A stretch of DNA of 64,000 nucleotides from Timema cristinae (taxonomy: Eukaryota > Arthropoda > Insecta > Phasmatodea > Timematidae), in NCBI GenBank assembly GCA_039000515.1, contig JBCFYV010011172.1:75757250-75821249 (forward strand). The letters are read 5' to 3'. The notes under the pieces are model-generated. The model searched no databases, was not told the DNA's origin, and saw only the letters and a program-made list of their open reading frames with translations. The translations under genes were made by a program, and so were the position numbers. Shown here piece after piece: positions 44,672 through 55,351 of the stretch; position 1 is the first letter of the stretch, and every line of letters starts with the position of its first letter.

Positions 44672-44895
44672 AATTGGTGGGTAAACGGACTAAGTGTCAG
44701 GATAGTCTAGTCTGATTGGTCACTGACGGGGATATGAGAGTTTGAATCACGGTGGAGTGTTGTCCTACTAGGGTTTTGGTTACCTAAATAGTTTCTCCCT
44801 CTATTTCTTCAAGAAAAAAACTTTTATATTTATTCTAAACTATACCTACTATCCTACCCTAGTAGTTAGCATCGTAAAAATGAGTATAATACTAA
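44672..44895 (+). mobile_element. S1 SINE, decayed
   Basis: Head GGTGGGTAAACGGACTAAGT, B-box GAGTTTGAATCACGG, body TTACCTAAATAGTTTCTCCC; the tail is unrecognisable. Confidence 0.55.
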
Positions 44896-45159
44896 TATTC
44901 CTAGCCAAAGATGTATTAAAGGTCCTCTAATGAGATACCACGAGATACATCACATGGGCGAATTATAGATTCGTTTTGAAAGGAAAAAGAGAATATTATT
45001 AAAGCGACAGGGAATTATTTAAAAGTGTTGTAGATTGAAATATTTAAATTTAATTTATATTTAATTTAAGATATATGTTATACATTTAAACTTACATATT
45101 TTTCACTGACACTTTGAGAGTTTTTTGTTTAAAAAAAAAATATTGTGAAGCTGTTTTTT

Positions 45160-45402
45160 GCATCGCATCGTACTAAATGTCAGGGTTATATGGATATCTA
45201 CTAATTACACTAATGAACAGGGTATGAAAAAGGTTGAATATAGATAGGTTTAAGCGAATTTTGATTAAGGAAGAGTGGAAAATCCTCTTGGAAAACCAAT
45301 TTCAGTACTCCCAACAGAGATTCGAACATCGATCTTCCCGTCATCGGTAATACAGTCTATTATGAGAGTAACGACATAGATAATACGACCACGGAGGTTT
45401 GT
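45160..45402 (-). mobile_element. S1 SINE, minus strand, old full-length copy
   Basis: Tail complement GCATCGCATCGTACTAAATG, body AAGAGTGGAAAATCCTCTTG, B-box complement GAGATTCGAACATCGA and head complement AATACGACCACGGAGG. Confidence 0.72.
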
Positions 45403-46540
45403 AGAATGTAGCTAAATCTATTAAGAGTATAAACCAACTTATTAAGTAAAACATTAAAAATACACATAATTGTTATCAATTTATTCAACAATGTTAGAGT
45501 TAAAAAGAGAATAAGTATTCAAAAACTAGTACATAGTATCTTATAACTTTTTGTTGTAACAATAAAGCTAGTTCATTATTTTAGACATGTTTTATAGGTT
45601 TCTTATTAAAACGAAGACCAAAAAGTAATTAAAGTAAGTACAACACAAAGGCTCTTTTTTTTATAAAGGTCTTAACGGCTTTTACTTAGAAATAAGGAGA
45701 AACCTTATTTTAAATGTAATTATCATAAGATGATTTGTCTGATGTTCCCAGTCCACTAGGGAAGAGCGGGGTCTACATCCCCCATACCTCAATTGTTCAG
45801 CCTCCCAAGACACAAAATCAATGTTTATTACCAAGGGAGGGCGCACCGAGCCCAAGGGTTCATTATTCTCAGCCAGCCTGTCATTGCTCCACTATATTAC
45901 AAGGGTAGGAGAACAAAAGACATTTAATAGCGCCTTTCAAAGTAATATTGGTTAGGTTCACTCTCATTGTCTGGTATTTTCACTCTATATAAACAACATT
46001 TCAAAATATCTTCCTCTATTTGTTTAGGTTGACTAAAACTGATTGAAATAAATGGTACGATTCACCACACAGACTTTATCACACTTTTATATTGAAATAG
46101 ACATTTACTAAAAACTCGTAGGCTAGGATTTGTGAAACAAAATAATAGTCTAATACATTGTTGTATAAACACTACACCAAAGATCATAAGTTAAATAATA
46201 TACACTGCTTCTTACTTTATGGCATTGAACTAAGAACACTATGAAAGAAAAATTTAAAAAAAGAGAAACATCTTTGTCCACCAAAGAGCATAAGAATCAA
46301 ATCCATTTTCAAAGACCTGAATTAAAAAGTGTATATATTTACTTGTATGTCAGAAATTGTTGGTTTTATAAAAATATATTTCAAATAAAATATTTTTATC
46401 TTTAATAGTGCTACAATTTTAAAATGATACGTTATTTCGTGTCTAAAATAGTTGTGGATACATTTTGAAAATTGGAAAATTTCTCCTATGTAAAGTACCC
46501 TCAATGTCGTTTTCATGAGAAAATGAGAATTTTCATCTTG
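45403..46540. other. AT-rich stretch, no gene supported
   Basis: A more balanced part at 45740-45900 has no long frame. The 64-codon minus frame at 46322-46516 is rich in Ile/Lys/Phe and looks random. Confidence 0.4.
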
Positions 46541-46544
46541 TTTA

Positions 46545-46890
46545 TTATGATAAAAATTATCCAGGTATATAATTTAAACAACATTGTCAAAGATAATTTT
46601 GAGAAATTCGATTTTATCTCATTTTGTTCTTCAATAAACTACCCTTAATTTTAAGGTTAGATATCTAATTCCAAAAATCCTTAAGGGGGGACCTTATGAA
46701 AAGCCCATATTTCAAGTTCTAGCTCATTCTGTAAAACGGTTTCAGCTCTAGACTGAGGTACACACAGACAGACAGCATTGCGAAAACAACTTTTTTTGTT
46801 TCATGAGGTCATGAAACGTCGACACTTATCAACACCTCGATTTCGATTTTTTTTACAGGCACAACACTTTCTCTCCGAGGTGTTGGGAGA
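46545..46890 (+). mobile_element. R1 dispersed element, copy 3
   Basis: AATAAACTACCCTTAATTTT, ACACACAGACAGACAGCATT and a shifted hairpin, ACTTTCTC (46866-46873) pairing with GAGAAAGT (46887-46894), with a 13-base loop and AAAAG after it. The stem is kept although the loop is completely different. Confidence 0.6.
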
Positions 46891-46976
46891 AAGTAAAAGT
46901 ATTTGAGAGGTAGACAAAATCAGGAAGATGGGTGTCAATGAAAATACATATGTATATATATTACACAACACATTCT

Positions 46977-47205
46977 TTATCACCGTGTCTTGGTACCCAT
47001 TGGGGATATAAGTATACATGTTAATATGGATTAGTAAGGTAAAATTGTAAGGAAAATGTATTCGCATTTGTTTGGAGGGAGAGTGTATACAATATTTAGG
47101 AAATAACACCCTCACTAAACTCAATTTGGATTTGAACCCCGACCTCTCCGTCATCAGAAGTCCAGTCTAATAAAAGTGTGATGCATCAGGCCATGAAATA
47201 ATCAC
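46977..47205 (-). mobile_element. S1 SINE, minus strand, with a second fragment after it
   Basis: Tail complement ATCACCGTGTCTTGGTACCC to head complement GTGATGCATCAGGCCATG. A second truncated minus S1 piece (TATTTGAACTAGGACCTCCC) follows at 47240-47342, up to the S6 head. Confidence 0.75.
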
Positions 47206-47342
47206 TTTAGGTTATCCCACGATTAAAAACAATCAATCCTACATGCATGGGAAAGCTTGGTTGATATTTTATTGTCGCTTCTCACTACCCATCCCAGCCG
47301 GTATTTGAACTAGGACCTCCCCATCACCGGTAATCCCGTCTA

Positions 47343-47590
47343 TGCCCCGTGGTATAGTGGTCAGTGCACCCGACTACGAATCTAGGGATTCCGGGCTCGA
47401 TTCCCGGTTGGTACCATGTGTAATTTCTCCCGAAAGAAGAATTATCCCATAGGTCACCAGCGTAGTTAGGTTTAAGACCCACACCTCCATATTCTCTTCC
47501 ATCACAACATCTCATTACGGGTGCAGACAAACTCCATAGGTGTACCCCGCGCAACGTTCTGTGCCACCAGAGCGGATAATAATCTGCATT
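47343..47590 (+). mobile_element. S6 tRNA-headed SINE
   Basis: GCCCCGTGGTATAGTGGTCA (A-box, Asp/Glu tRNA type), TTCCGGGCTCGATTCCCGG (B-box with good T-stem), then a body unrelated to S1-S5 (AAGAATTATCCCATAGGTCA, CACCAGAGCGGATAATAATC) and an A run. Only one copy was seen in this window. It could be a tRNA pseudogene with passenger sequence. The 76-codon minus frame here is not a gene. Confidence 0.6.
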
Positions 47591-47841
47591 AAAAAAAACT
47601 CATCTCATCGGGACATAGAAAGAGCCTCCAAGGAAAGGATGTACGATTATCACATTCTGACGTCCCTTGGGCAATAGTATATTAGTACTGGATAACCCTT
47701 ACACATATTGGATACGAATGATGTAGCTTAGGCACGCACATATGGATGTATAAATAGCCAGTTTATATCAAGAGTGACGCCTTTGGGCTCTGACCATATA
47801 TACAGTACATGTGCTTGATTTAATAACTATCAAAATATATT

Positions 47842-48345
47842 AAACTAGATAGCTGTTGCCCGCGGCTTTGCTCGCGTGGAAGTTGATTATATACAAATAC
47901 GAAAATATACATATGTATTTACAGATTTATTTAAAATATTACGTTACGTTGATGACCATAACTTGACCTCAGATCAAAAATAATGCAAGACCGATACTAA
48001 CTTTCACCCCTTTTTCATCCCTTATTAAATAAAATTTCCAAATTTCCTGAAACACGTATTTATTTGTTTTACGTCAATAACCGAAATACCCAATTTTGTT
48101 TATGTAACTTTCAAAATGACGGACTTTCATACATATTATCATACATATTATCATCCCCTATTTTGACCCCTTTGGGGTGGAATTATCTAAAATCCTTTCT
48201 TAGTGGTGCCTACATAACCAAATGAATATACAGTCCGAATTTCATGCTTGTAGCCTTGATAGTTTGCGCTCGGCGATGATGAATTCAGTCAGTCAGTCAG
48301 TCATCAATCAATCAGGACATGTTATTTTATAAGTATAGATCAATG
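47842..48345 (+). mobile_element. Retroposon-like repeat with TGTTGCCCGCGGCTTTGCTC head
   Basis: Starts AGCTGTTGCCCGCGGCTTTG, CTCGCGTGGAAG, a phrase known from dispersed repeats of many insect genomes. It continues with CAGTCCGAATTTCATGCTTG and ends in (CAGT)n and (CAAT)n with TAAGTATAGATC. A decayed, non-coding copy. I recognise the type but cannot name its clade. Confidence 0.6.
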
Positions 48346-48548
48346 CAATATTTGGTTGTTTAAACACAATTTCTCACTCATTGAATGAGTTGGCTCTTGA
48401 TTAGCTTTGGAAAAGAACAGTTAGTATGAAGTACCTTCAAGATGAACTCTCTCTATAAAGGCTGGTACTAGAATCCACCAGGAATGTGATTTCCTTTCTG
48501 ACCACTCAGCCGGGAATAAACCCTGTTTAATCTGTGTAAATGGAGTCA

Positions 48549-48722
48549 TCTGACAAGACATCTTGTGAATGTGGGGAATCCAGGCCTCCACCGTGGTTCG
48601 GATTCCACGTTAAACTGTAGGTCCTCCATTTCATCTCACAATCACCCTACCATTACACATTAGTGTAAGTGTGTATAGCCGAACGGGTAGTAAGACGCGG
48701 TGATAATGATAATAATAATAAA
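48549..48722 (+). mobile_element. S2 SINE within the left arm, 5'-truncated
   Basis: Begins in TCTGACAAGACATCTTGTG and ends in the tail GAACGGGTAGTAAGACGCGG and AAT repeats. Its start coincides with the outer limit of the inverted duplication, while its partner at 50046 carries extra 5' sequence. Confidence 0.85.
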
Positions 48723-48905
48723 CATATATTTTAACTATGCTTTGGGGTAAGGATAAGGAAAGTAGATCTTAAAGGTAATGTACCCCCATTGGTGTGGAGG
48801 TAGAGTGGGAAACTATTTTAGTAAAACCAGATCCTATACACCGATTCGAACAAGACCTGCCCATCTTTGAGGAACCAGACAAAATGCGACGGAAAGTTTC
48901 CACAT
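48723..48905 (-). mobile_element. S1 SINE within the left arm, minus strand
   Basis: GGATAAGGAAAGTAGATCTT, GGTGTGGAGGTAGAGTGGGA and the decayed B-box complement CGATTCGAACAAGACC. Directly abuts the S2 tail. Confidence 0.75.
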
Positions 48906-49089
48906 GCCCTGTGGCGCACGTAGGAGTTGTATAAAATAAGCAATCAACATGATTTAAATCTTATTCAAGCAGGGGTTCTTTGTAATTTGGTTCAATGAGG
49001 GATAAATATACTTTGGGTGGAGGAGGTTACATAATTATGAGATACATATCCTGTACTCATCATCTCATGTTAGGATAATCAATAATCTA

Positions 49090-49345
49090 CTGATGGAGTC
49101 ATATAATGGGAAACAGATTACGGTGGGCAGAATATGCAGTGCGAATGAAATCTAGAACCTTGTTCAAGGTACTGACTGGCAAACCCACTGGGAAGAAACC
49201 ATTGGGAAGACCTATACGCAGATGGGATGATAACATTAGATAGAATATACCTGAAAGAGATAGGGTATAATGAGGTGGACTGGATATAATTAGCTCAAGA
49301 CAGGGATAGGTGGCCTACTTTTGTAAGTTAACACTCGAGTTTCTG
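49090..49345 (+). mobile_element. LINE reverse-transcriptase C-terminal relic
   Basis: Conceptual translation shows the C-terminal signature of insect LINE polyproteins: RLRWAEYAVRM, then LTGKPTGKKPLGRPIRRWDDN, with later frame breaks and remains of a DW..LAQDRDRW-type end (AGCTCAAGACAGGGATAGG). Stops and frameshifts make it a dead 3' fragment. It occupies the spacer of the inverted duplication. I cannot tell whether this LINE mobilised S1/S2: the shared SINE tail is not visible at its 3' end. Confidence 0.75.
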
Positions 49346-49784
49346 GTGTGACAGAATAAGTAACTAAGCACAATAATATGTTGTATTATAAATAAAGTAT
49401 TTTAATAAATAGCCTTTAACGGGCCGTTTTTAAACAATACATTTTTGTTATAATGGGCGTTTTAAGGTCTTAAAATACATTTTTAGCTAAATCAAATACG
49501 AAACTGAGGAACATATGCTGAAACCCACTTTTAAATCATGGCGAGCTTGATATATTGTACTTAATTTAAATAATAAAATGTATTTGTCCATTTTAAAATT
49601 TAAATATGTTCAAAACAAACGTTTTGAAATCATAATCAAATATAATGGAAATTCATTTCTCAGATCTTAAACTATTAAGATGTATGATTTTATAAATAAA
49701 AAATATACACAATACTGAATAATTGATAAATGTGTGTGAAGAGGAGGGGCAGGAAGTATATTTACTTTTAGAACTCGCCCTTCA

Positions 49785-50232
49785 CTCAAATTACAAAGAA
49801 CCCCTGCTTGAATAAGATTTAAATCATGTTGATTGCTTATTTTATACAACTCCTACGTGCGCCACAGGGCATGTGGAATCTTTCCATCGCATTTTATCTG
49901 GTTCCTCAAAGATGGGCAGGTCTTGTTCGAATCGGTGTATAGGATCTGGTTTTACTAAAATAGTTTCCCACTCTACCTCCACACCAATGGGGGTACATTA
50001 CCTTTAAGATCTACTTTCCTTATCCTTACCCCAAAGCATAGTTAAAATATATGTTTATTATTATTATTATGATTATCACCGCGTCTTACTACCCGTTCGG
50101 GCTATACACACTTACACTAATGTGTAATGGTAGGGTGATTGTGAGATGAAATGGAGGACCTACAGTTTAACGTGGAATCCGAACCACGGTGGAGGCCTGG
50201 CATTCCCCACATTCACAAGATGTCTTGTCAGA
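49785..50232 (-). repeat. Right arm of the 450-bp inverted duplication
   Basis: Reverse complement of 48549-49005. Similarity fades gradually at the inner edge (about 49740-49785 still shows GAGGAGGGGC / GGTGGAGGAGG echoes), so the original arms may have been longer. Confidence 0.9.
49870..50045 (+). mobile_element. S1 SINE within the right arm
   Basis: B-box-like CTTGTTCGAATCGGTG, body TTTTACTAAAATAGTTTCCC and CACCAATGGGGGTACATTAC. Mirrors 48723-48905. Confidence 0.72.
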
Positions 50233-50310
50233 GGTGAAGGAAGGGTTTGGAAATCAGATAAATCTGTGCCGGGACCGAGGATTGAACCCCAGCCGCCAGC
50301 ACAGTAAACT
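50046..50310 (-). mobile_element. S2 SINE within the right arm, near full length
   Basis: Tail complement ATCACCGCGTCTTACTACCC, body, and head complement up to TGAACCCCAGCCGCCAGCAC. It extends about 78 bases beyond the inverted duplication, so it is likely the source copy and the left arm the duplicate. Confidence 0.88.
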
Positions 50311-50878
50311 ATATGGGTTTAGCCCATAAAAAGAATGAAAAACAAGTTATTTATGTTTTTATTTTTAGGAGGATAGAACCAGTTCATGTAATAAATCCCT
50401 AGGATGTCCAGCATCTCGAATAGAAGTGTAGAGAGGATAGAGGTTGGAATTTTAAGAAGATAAACACCCCAGGTCTGATTCAGGAACTTCCGAGTCATGG
50501 TAACCCAGTGTAAACACTTGGAGTGTCAAAAGTAATATAAAAACAAAGCCAAGAAACATTCCAAGTAATGCTCCCTTGGTTTCACAGCTGCGTGGGGACA
50601 TAAAAACCGAGAATGAGACAGAGAGAGAAGAGGAACAGATGGTATATTATCCCGGTCCAAGCAGCGAACAACCAGTATAATATCCACAGGCACCAGCTCA
50701 TGACAAATATAAGTACACTCAGCTAAAATAATGGAGAGTACCCTTTAATTAACCGTCTATAGTGACATAGCTGTCTATCCGCGACCCGAACTAGATAATA
50801 TAGAAAATCGAGAAGACTTAGACCCCGTTTAAACGAGAAACACTGGCGTCCTAATGAGCATTTTTTTTTAATTTCAGT

Positions 50879-51125
50879 TTTTAGCATCACGTCTTACTAT
50901 CTGTTCAGGATATACCCACATTTATAATAACGCTAATGAGTTAGTGATGAAGAAGGTGGAATTTTAGAGGAAGTGTACCCACATTTTCGTGAAGGGGGAG
51001 TGGAAAGCCGTTTTGTAAAAACACTCTCAATAACCCGATCGAGACTCAAGCCCCGATCTCCCGGTCGTCGGCAGTCTAGTCTATTGGGAGAGTGATGCCT
51101 TAGACTATGTGACCACCTATGCAGA
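50879..51125 (-). mobile_element. S1 SINE, minus strand, full length
   Basis: Tail complement GCATCACGTCTTACTATCTG, body, B-box complement GAGACTCAAGCCCCGATC and head complement TAGACTATGTGACCACC. Confidence 0.82.
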
Positions 51126-51639
51126 TATGAGTGGTATAAGCAAAACAAATCTTTATTTGGGCTTTAATTCCTGCCTTGTGCGCCAGTCTCTAACAATCTA
51201 CCCACGTTACAGAATCTTTTACAAATATAATCCGCCGGACCTCTTAAGCTCTGATTGAAGTGATGGGAATGAGTACAGTTGGGGTAAGAAATATAAACTT
51301 GTTTGTACACTATTCACATTTAAAAGATTTTCTGGAACACTTTAATTGTTGGAAATTGTAGTTTAGTCTTCTGTGTAACGCTCAGTTAACCAGTAATATA
51401 GAAACACTATCAGACTTCACACAGTGTTCCTTGAATTTCTCACCATAAGTAAAGGGGACGGGATTTAACTTGAAGCAATTTTTTATCTTATTACTTATCA
51501 AAATTTCAAAAATAACTCAACTCTGGTAATGTGAATCTTGATTTTATCTCTTAACGTGAATAATTCCGAATATTGGCAGGACAATAATATACACGACTTC
51601 GGCCTTAACCCTATCAACTGATTATATTCGAAAGACTCA

Positions 51640-51881
51640 AAACGGTGGTCATGTGACCTGACTAAGGGATCACTCTCACAATAAACCAATTTGCCGCAAA
51701 AGGGGAGGTTGGGATCGACTCCCAGATGGGTATACTGAGGGCAGTTTTTAAAATCTTAATTTTTTTCCCATTATTTCTCCACGCAAATGTGGATTGGTTT
51801 ACTCTAAGTTTTACATTAATCATTTCCACCCAATCAGTGTAATTATTCGGTAAGGCCAGATGGGTAGTAGGAAATGCTACA

Positions 51882-51921
<40 letters not shown>

Positions 51922-51925
51922 TATA
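51640..51925 (+). mobile_element. S1 SINE, head decayed
   Basis: A CATGTGACCTGACTAAGGGA head remnant, GTTGGGATCGACTCCCAG in place of the B-box, a tail remnant GGCCAGATGGGTAGTAGG, then a long (AAT)n run. Confidence 0.7.
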
Positions 51926-53083
51926 TACACCTGAAAGATTAAAACTAAAGTCTAAAATATCTTAGTCAGCCAGTTTGGTAGAAGTCCTTTCACTGGGGAG
52001 GTTGAAAGGTAAAAAACACCAGTTTAATACTAGCTTGTAATTGAGTTGTAGTTAATTAATGGAGTAAATTTATAAAAGTATTTCTTAATTTTCATTTGTT
52101 AGTGGTGAGGTGTGGTTACGGTCAGATGCTGGGGGTACTTATAAAGCTAATATATGTCCTAGCTTTCTTCTTGGCTGCACGTGGCACTCAATAAGTTATA
52201 GGGAAAGCAGTCAGTATTTCTAGATGTGAAATATTAAGTAAAATATAACAAGGTTTGTGGTTGACTAAAGTGTAGAGTTCAAACTAGTCTATGGGAATGA
52301 TAATTTGTGTGATTTCACATTATTTTCCAAGCTAATGATGATGTACACTTTATAGCACTTAAAAACACTAGTATTATAAACTTTTATCACCTTCACACCG
52401 AAAAAAAACGTCCTAAGAGTGATAATGTTTATGTCATAAGACTAATAGGATATTACTCCTGAAACATACACAGGCCCGCAGTATACAATAGTACGTAAGT
52501 TGCTTCAGAGATCATCTCACGGCGTTAACAAATTATAGTAACTATTGTGTTTATAGGTGAACAACAATAATTATAGTGACCTGCGAATTAATCTGTGAAA
52601 CGTTTGCTATTGCTTATTTAACGGTCCAGCCGGTACTCAAGTCAGATCAGCAGGTACGGGAGCTCAACAACTTAATGTTCATGATAGTGGCTAAGCTCAA
52701 AACCACTAAAACAATCTTCAATTATATTCGAATGTTCTATTGTGACTCAATTTAAAACAAATTTGTTAGCTTTATCTTTCCAACCATATAATTTTATCAA
52801 AGAACTGCAACAATTTGCGTGAAACGTCATTTTAAATACGCTAATTTTAGTTATATATAAAAAAATAGCTAAGATATTTAAAATATAAATGATTTTAATC
52901 CTATAGGGAGAGGTTGTTATTTATACTTCCGTTTTCACATGAACCAACTTTTGAAATAAACTTATTATTAAATAATGTGATATTTCTGGACATTTGTAAT
53001 TCGTGTCACACGTCTGGGAGACATCCCTGGTGAAAGGAAAATAATCAAACTACCAGACTATAACCAATGTCCAATGTTTGTTT
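51926..53083. other. Spacer; possible signal-peptide-like short frame at 52126
   Basis: An ATG at 52126 opens MLGVLIKLIYVLAFFLAARG then TQ and stop (22 codons). It resembles a signal peptide, but no donor fits before the stop, so I do not call it a gene. The rest is AT-rich without recognised content. Confidence 0.3.
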
Positions 53084-53096
53084 TAATTCAAATGTG

Positions 53097-53361
53097 ACCT
53101 ACTTCGGTGACTGTATGGTCTAACGCGCTAATTTCGCAATAAACTAGACTGCCAATGATGGGAAGATCCCGGCTAGAATCTCGGTCGGGTGAACTGAGGA
53201 TGATCTTTCGAAATGGCTTTCCACTCTCTCTCTCTCTCTCCAAACAAATGCGGTTAAATTTCATCTAAATATAACATAACCTTCTTAATCCCTAAAATCA
53301 CTAGCGTAATTAGTGCATAAGCGTATAGCCTAAACGGATAGTAGGACTCGATTCTAAAAAA
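53097..53361 (+). mobile_element. S1 SINE, full length, 13-bp TSD
   Basis: Head TTCGGTGACTGTATGGTCTA, B-box-like GGCTAGAATCTCGGTCGG, tail CCTAAACGGATAGTAGGAC. TAATTCAAATGTG is duplicated at 53084-53096 and 53362-53374. It carries a small (TC)n expansion. Confidence 0.9.
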
Positions 53362-53704
53362 TAATTCAAATGTGTATACATAGTAGACTACTCTAATAGC
53401 GGTACATATAGGACATAATATTATTTATGTACGGTAGTGTGAACTAGTAACTAAACTTTATCAGAACTTCTCATGCAACAAAAGTTTCAGTACAAACAAA
53501 AAAAACAAGCGAGCGAGTGCTTTCAGAAAGTTTTCAAGAAATTTGACGTAAAACTTTGAAGTTTGTTAACATATGTGTTATGTTATACGCGCTACGTGGT
53601 TTGCGCACAGATGGAGACATACACTGGAATACAATTTTCAATGTATTACGTTGGTTATTTTGTAAGTTACCAGATAAGTGCTATAAGTCTAAATGTCTAT
53701 ATGC

Positions 53705-53705
<1 letters not shown>

Positions 53706-53754
<49 letters not shown>

Positions 53755-53865
53755 TTTATATATATATATATATATATTAGTTTATATATATATATAAGCT
53801 TATATATATATATATATAAACTAATATTATATATATAAACTAATATATATATATATATATTGAAA
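53706..53865. repeat. Long TA palindrome
   Basis: TA runs are separated by TTAGTTTATATA on the left half and TATATAAACTAATA on the right half, symmetric around AAGCTT near 53797. The whole 160-base block is therefore nearly self-complementary and could extrude a cruciform. The 60-74 codon Tyr-Ile frames are artefacts. Confidence 0.9.
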
Positions 53866-53869
53866 TTCA

Positions 53870-54739
53870 ATTAGAATTTTTTTTTTTACTGATTAGTGTC
53901 AGATTTTAAACTCAAATTCCAGAAAGGCTATTTGATATATTTACAGACTAATCGGTTGATCTTGTTTTTTTAAAATTAAATTACTGGAAAATTTATCGCT
54001 ATGTTTTCATAGGAAATTGAGTTAGTGCAACAGTTGGTCTTAGTTTAAATAATACAACTTACATATGTTATAATTTTTTTTAAATGTGAGTGTCAGTTCA
54101 AACATTTTGGTAAGAGTAATAATAATTTGAATGATCAGACATTTACAGATTTAAAACTTTTATGGTGCTTATATTATTCTTAGTCTCGAAGATTACGAAT
54201 GGATACTAATACTATTTCACTGTTTTTTCAGGTATTCTCCAACTGAAGTTGACGAGACAAAAATAGTTTCATGCAAGAAAAAAATAAGGATGTCAGATTG
54301 GATTAGCTATAATATACATAAATCATGGTAGATAAATTGCAATTCAGTTCCCCCAGTTACACAAAGGGAGCGATTTTTTCTTCCAGGGAATGATTTCCAT
54401 TCGTTTTTCATATGAATGCGAAGTAAATTTGATTAAAAGTCGTCCTAATACTTTTCCCTAAGATTATGTAATTTAGGACACCAAAGAGCTAATTCTATAT
54501 AGTTTAATACATTTATTAATTATGTAGTCTTGTTCTGATTTTAACGTTTTATTTCCTGAGCTGTAAATGAAGAAATGCACCAAGGAAATACCAACATGTC
54601 AAAGCTAGGGGTGAATATAACCGCGCCAACCCCCTTTAACCCCAATAAAACCAGGAGGATGGAAGAGTTTGAAGAAGAAAGGTGTTGGGGATGGGTGGGG
54701 GTAGAAGGTTCCCCAAGAGGCACCAGCATTTTGTGACTA
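53870..54739. other. AT-rich spacer, no gene supported
   Basis: The 3' part overlaps a minus-strand frame (54828-54541) that begins with TTG in the CpG-rich region. Its first ATG leaves about 62 codons with a hydrophobic SILLVLLGLKGVGAVIF stretch. I could not find supporting splice sites. Confidence 0.35.
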
Positions 54740-55330
54740 AAACACTGGACGTAGCCATGGCGACCCGACCCAATTAGTCGTCGTGGCGCGTGCGCGGCAG
54801 GTACTGGAGAGCTGCCCGCGCAGCTCAACTACCCCCCTTACCTTCACTCCTCACTCGATCAGCTTGCCCCACTGCCAAACCCATCGTCCAGTTACATGCA
54901 GTGCCCGTTTGGTGTCGCTAGTATATCATTAGCTAATTTTTTTTCGTAAATAATAAGTTACTTTTTTTTATTTGTGTGTGTGCGCTTTTTTTTTTTTAAC
55001 CATTAGATTTGTCTGCTGAGTTTGTATCGAAGCCAGTTAGAGTCTCGTCTCACGAATGTTGACCGGAAGTAGATGACGGTGCGTGAAGGGAGGATGATGA
55101 CATTCTTGTGAGACCAACACACCCTCGCGGCCCCCGAGCGGCGTCTCTCAGTTTCGACGCCTCATTGCGGCGTCCCCAGTATAACAACCTACCGACTTAG
55201 GAGTTATTATGGTGCATCGGTCACTGCGCCAGTCTCCAGTAGCCTCGGACCATTCTCAGAGGAACTGTTCCGGGCGGTTTCTAGGACAGGTGCAGTGAGG
55301 GTCATTTGCGACGGCGACCACCCCCACGAC
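54740..55330 (+). promoter_or_regulatory. CpG-rich candidate promoter and 5' UTR
   Basis: CG dinucleotides are far denser here than anywhere else in the window (GTCGTCGTGGCGCGTGCGCG near 54777, CTCGCGGCCCCCGAGCGGCG near 55125, GCGACGGCGACC near 55308). A 29-codon upstream ORF starts at 55209 and stops at 55298, 32 bases before the ATG at 55331. On the minus strand a donor-like AAG|GTAAGG occurs at about 54843-54837, so the region might be bidirectional. Confidence 0.4.
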
Positions 55331-55345
55331 ATGAGAAAGAGAAGG
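55331..55345 (+). CDS. Candidate first coding exon end (MRKRR)
   Basis: ATG at 55331 opens five codons (MRKRR) and reaches a consensus donor AGG|GTGAGT at 55346. This is a common layout for a gene whose first exon is mainly 5' UTR and whose later exons lie beyond a long intron. No downstream exon was found up to 64 kb, so the protein cannot be named. Confidence 0.33.
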
Positions 55346-55351
55346 GTGAGT

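Larger units (their letters stand above)
48549..49005 (+). repeat. Left arm of a 450-bp inverted duplication
   Basis: An S2 piece, a minus-strand S1 piece and unique-looking sequence (GCGCACGTAGGAGTTGTATA, AAATAAGCAATCAACATGAT) appear in the same order, reversed, at 49785-50232. Divergence is only a few percent, apart from small indels. Two SINEs shared in identical arrangement mean that the segment was duplicated as a block. Confidence 0.9.

Noticed and set aside
47343..47412. A functional Asp/Glu-type tRNA gene
   Set aside because: A and B boxes are good, but the acceptor arm does not close and a passenger body with an A run follows.
54541..54828. 95-codon minus-strand frame in the CpG-rich region
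   Set aside because: It begins at TTG, has no recognised domain, and CpG-rich sequence lengthens frames by chance; kept only as a remark.
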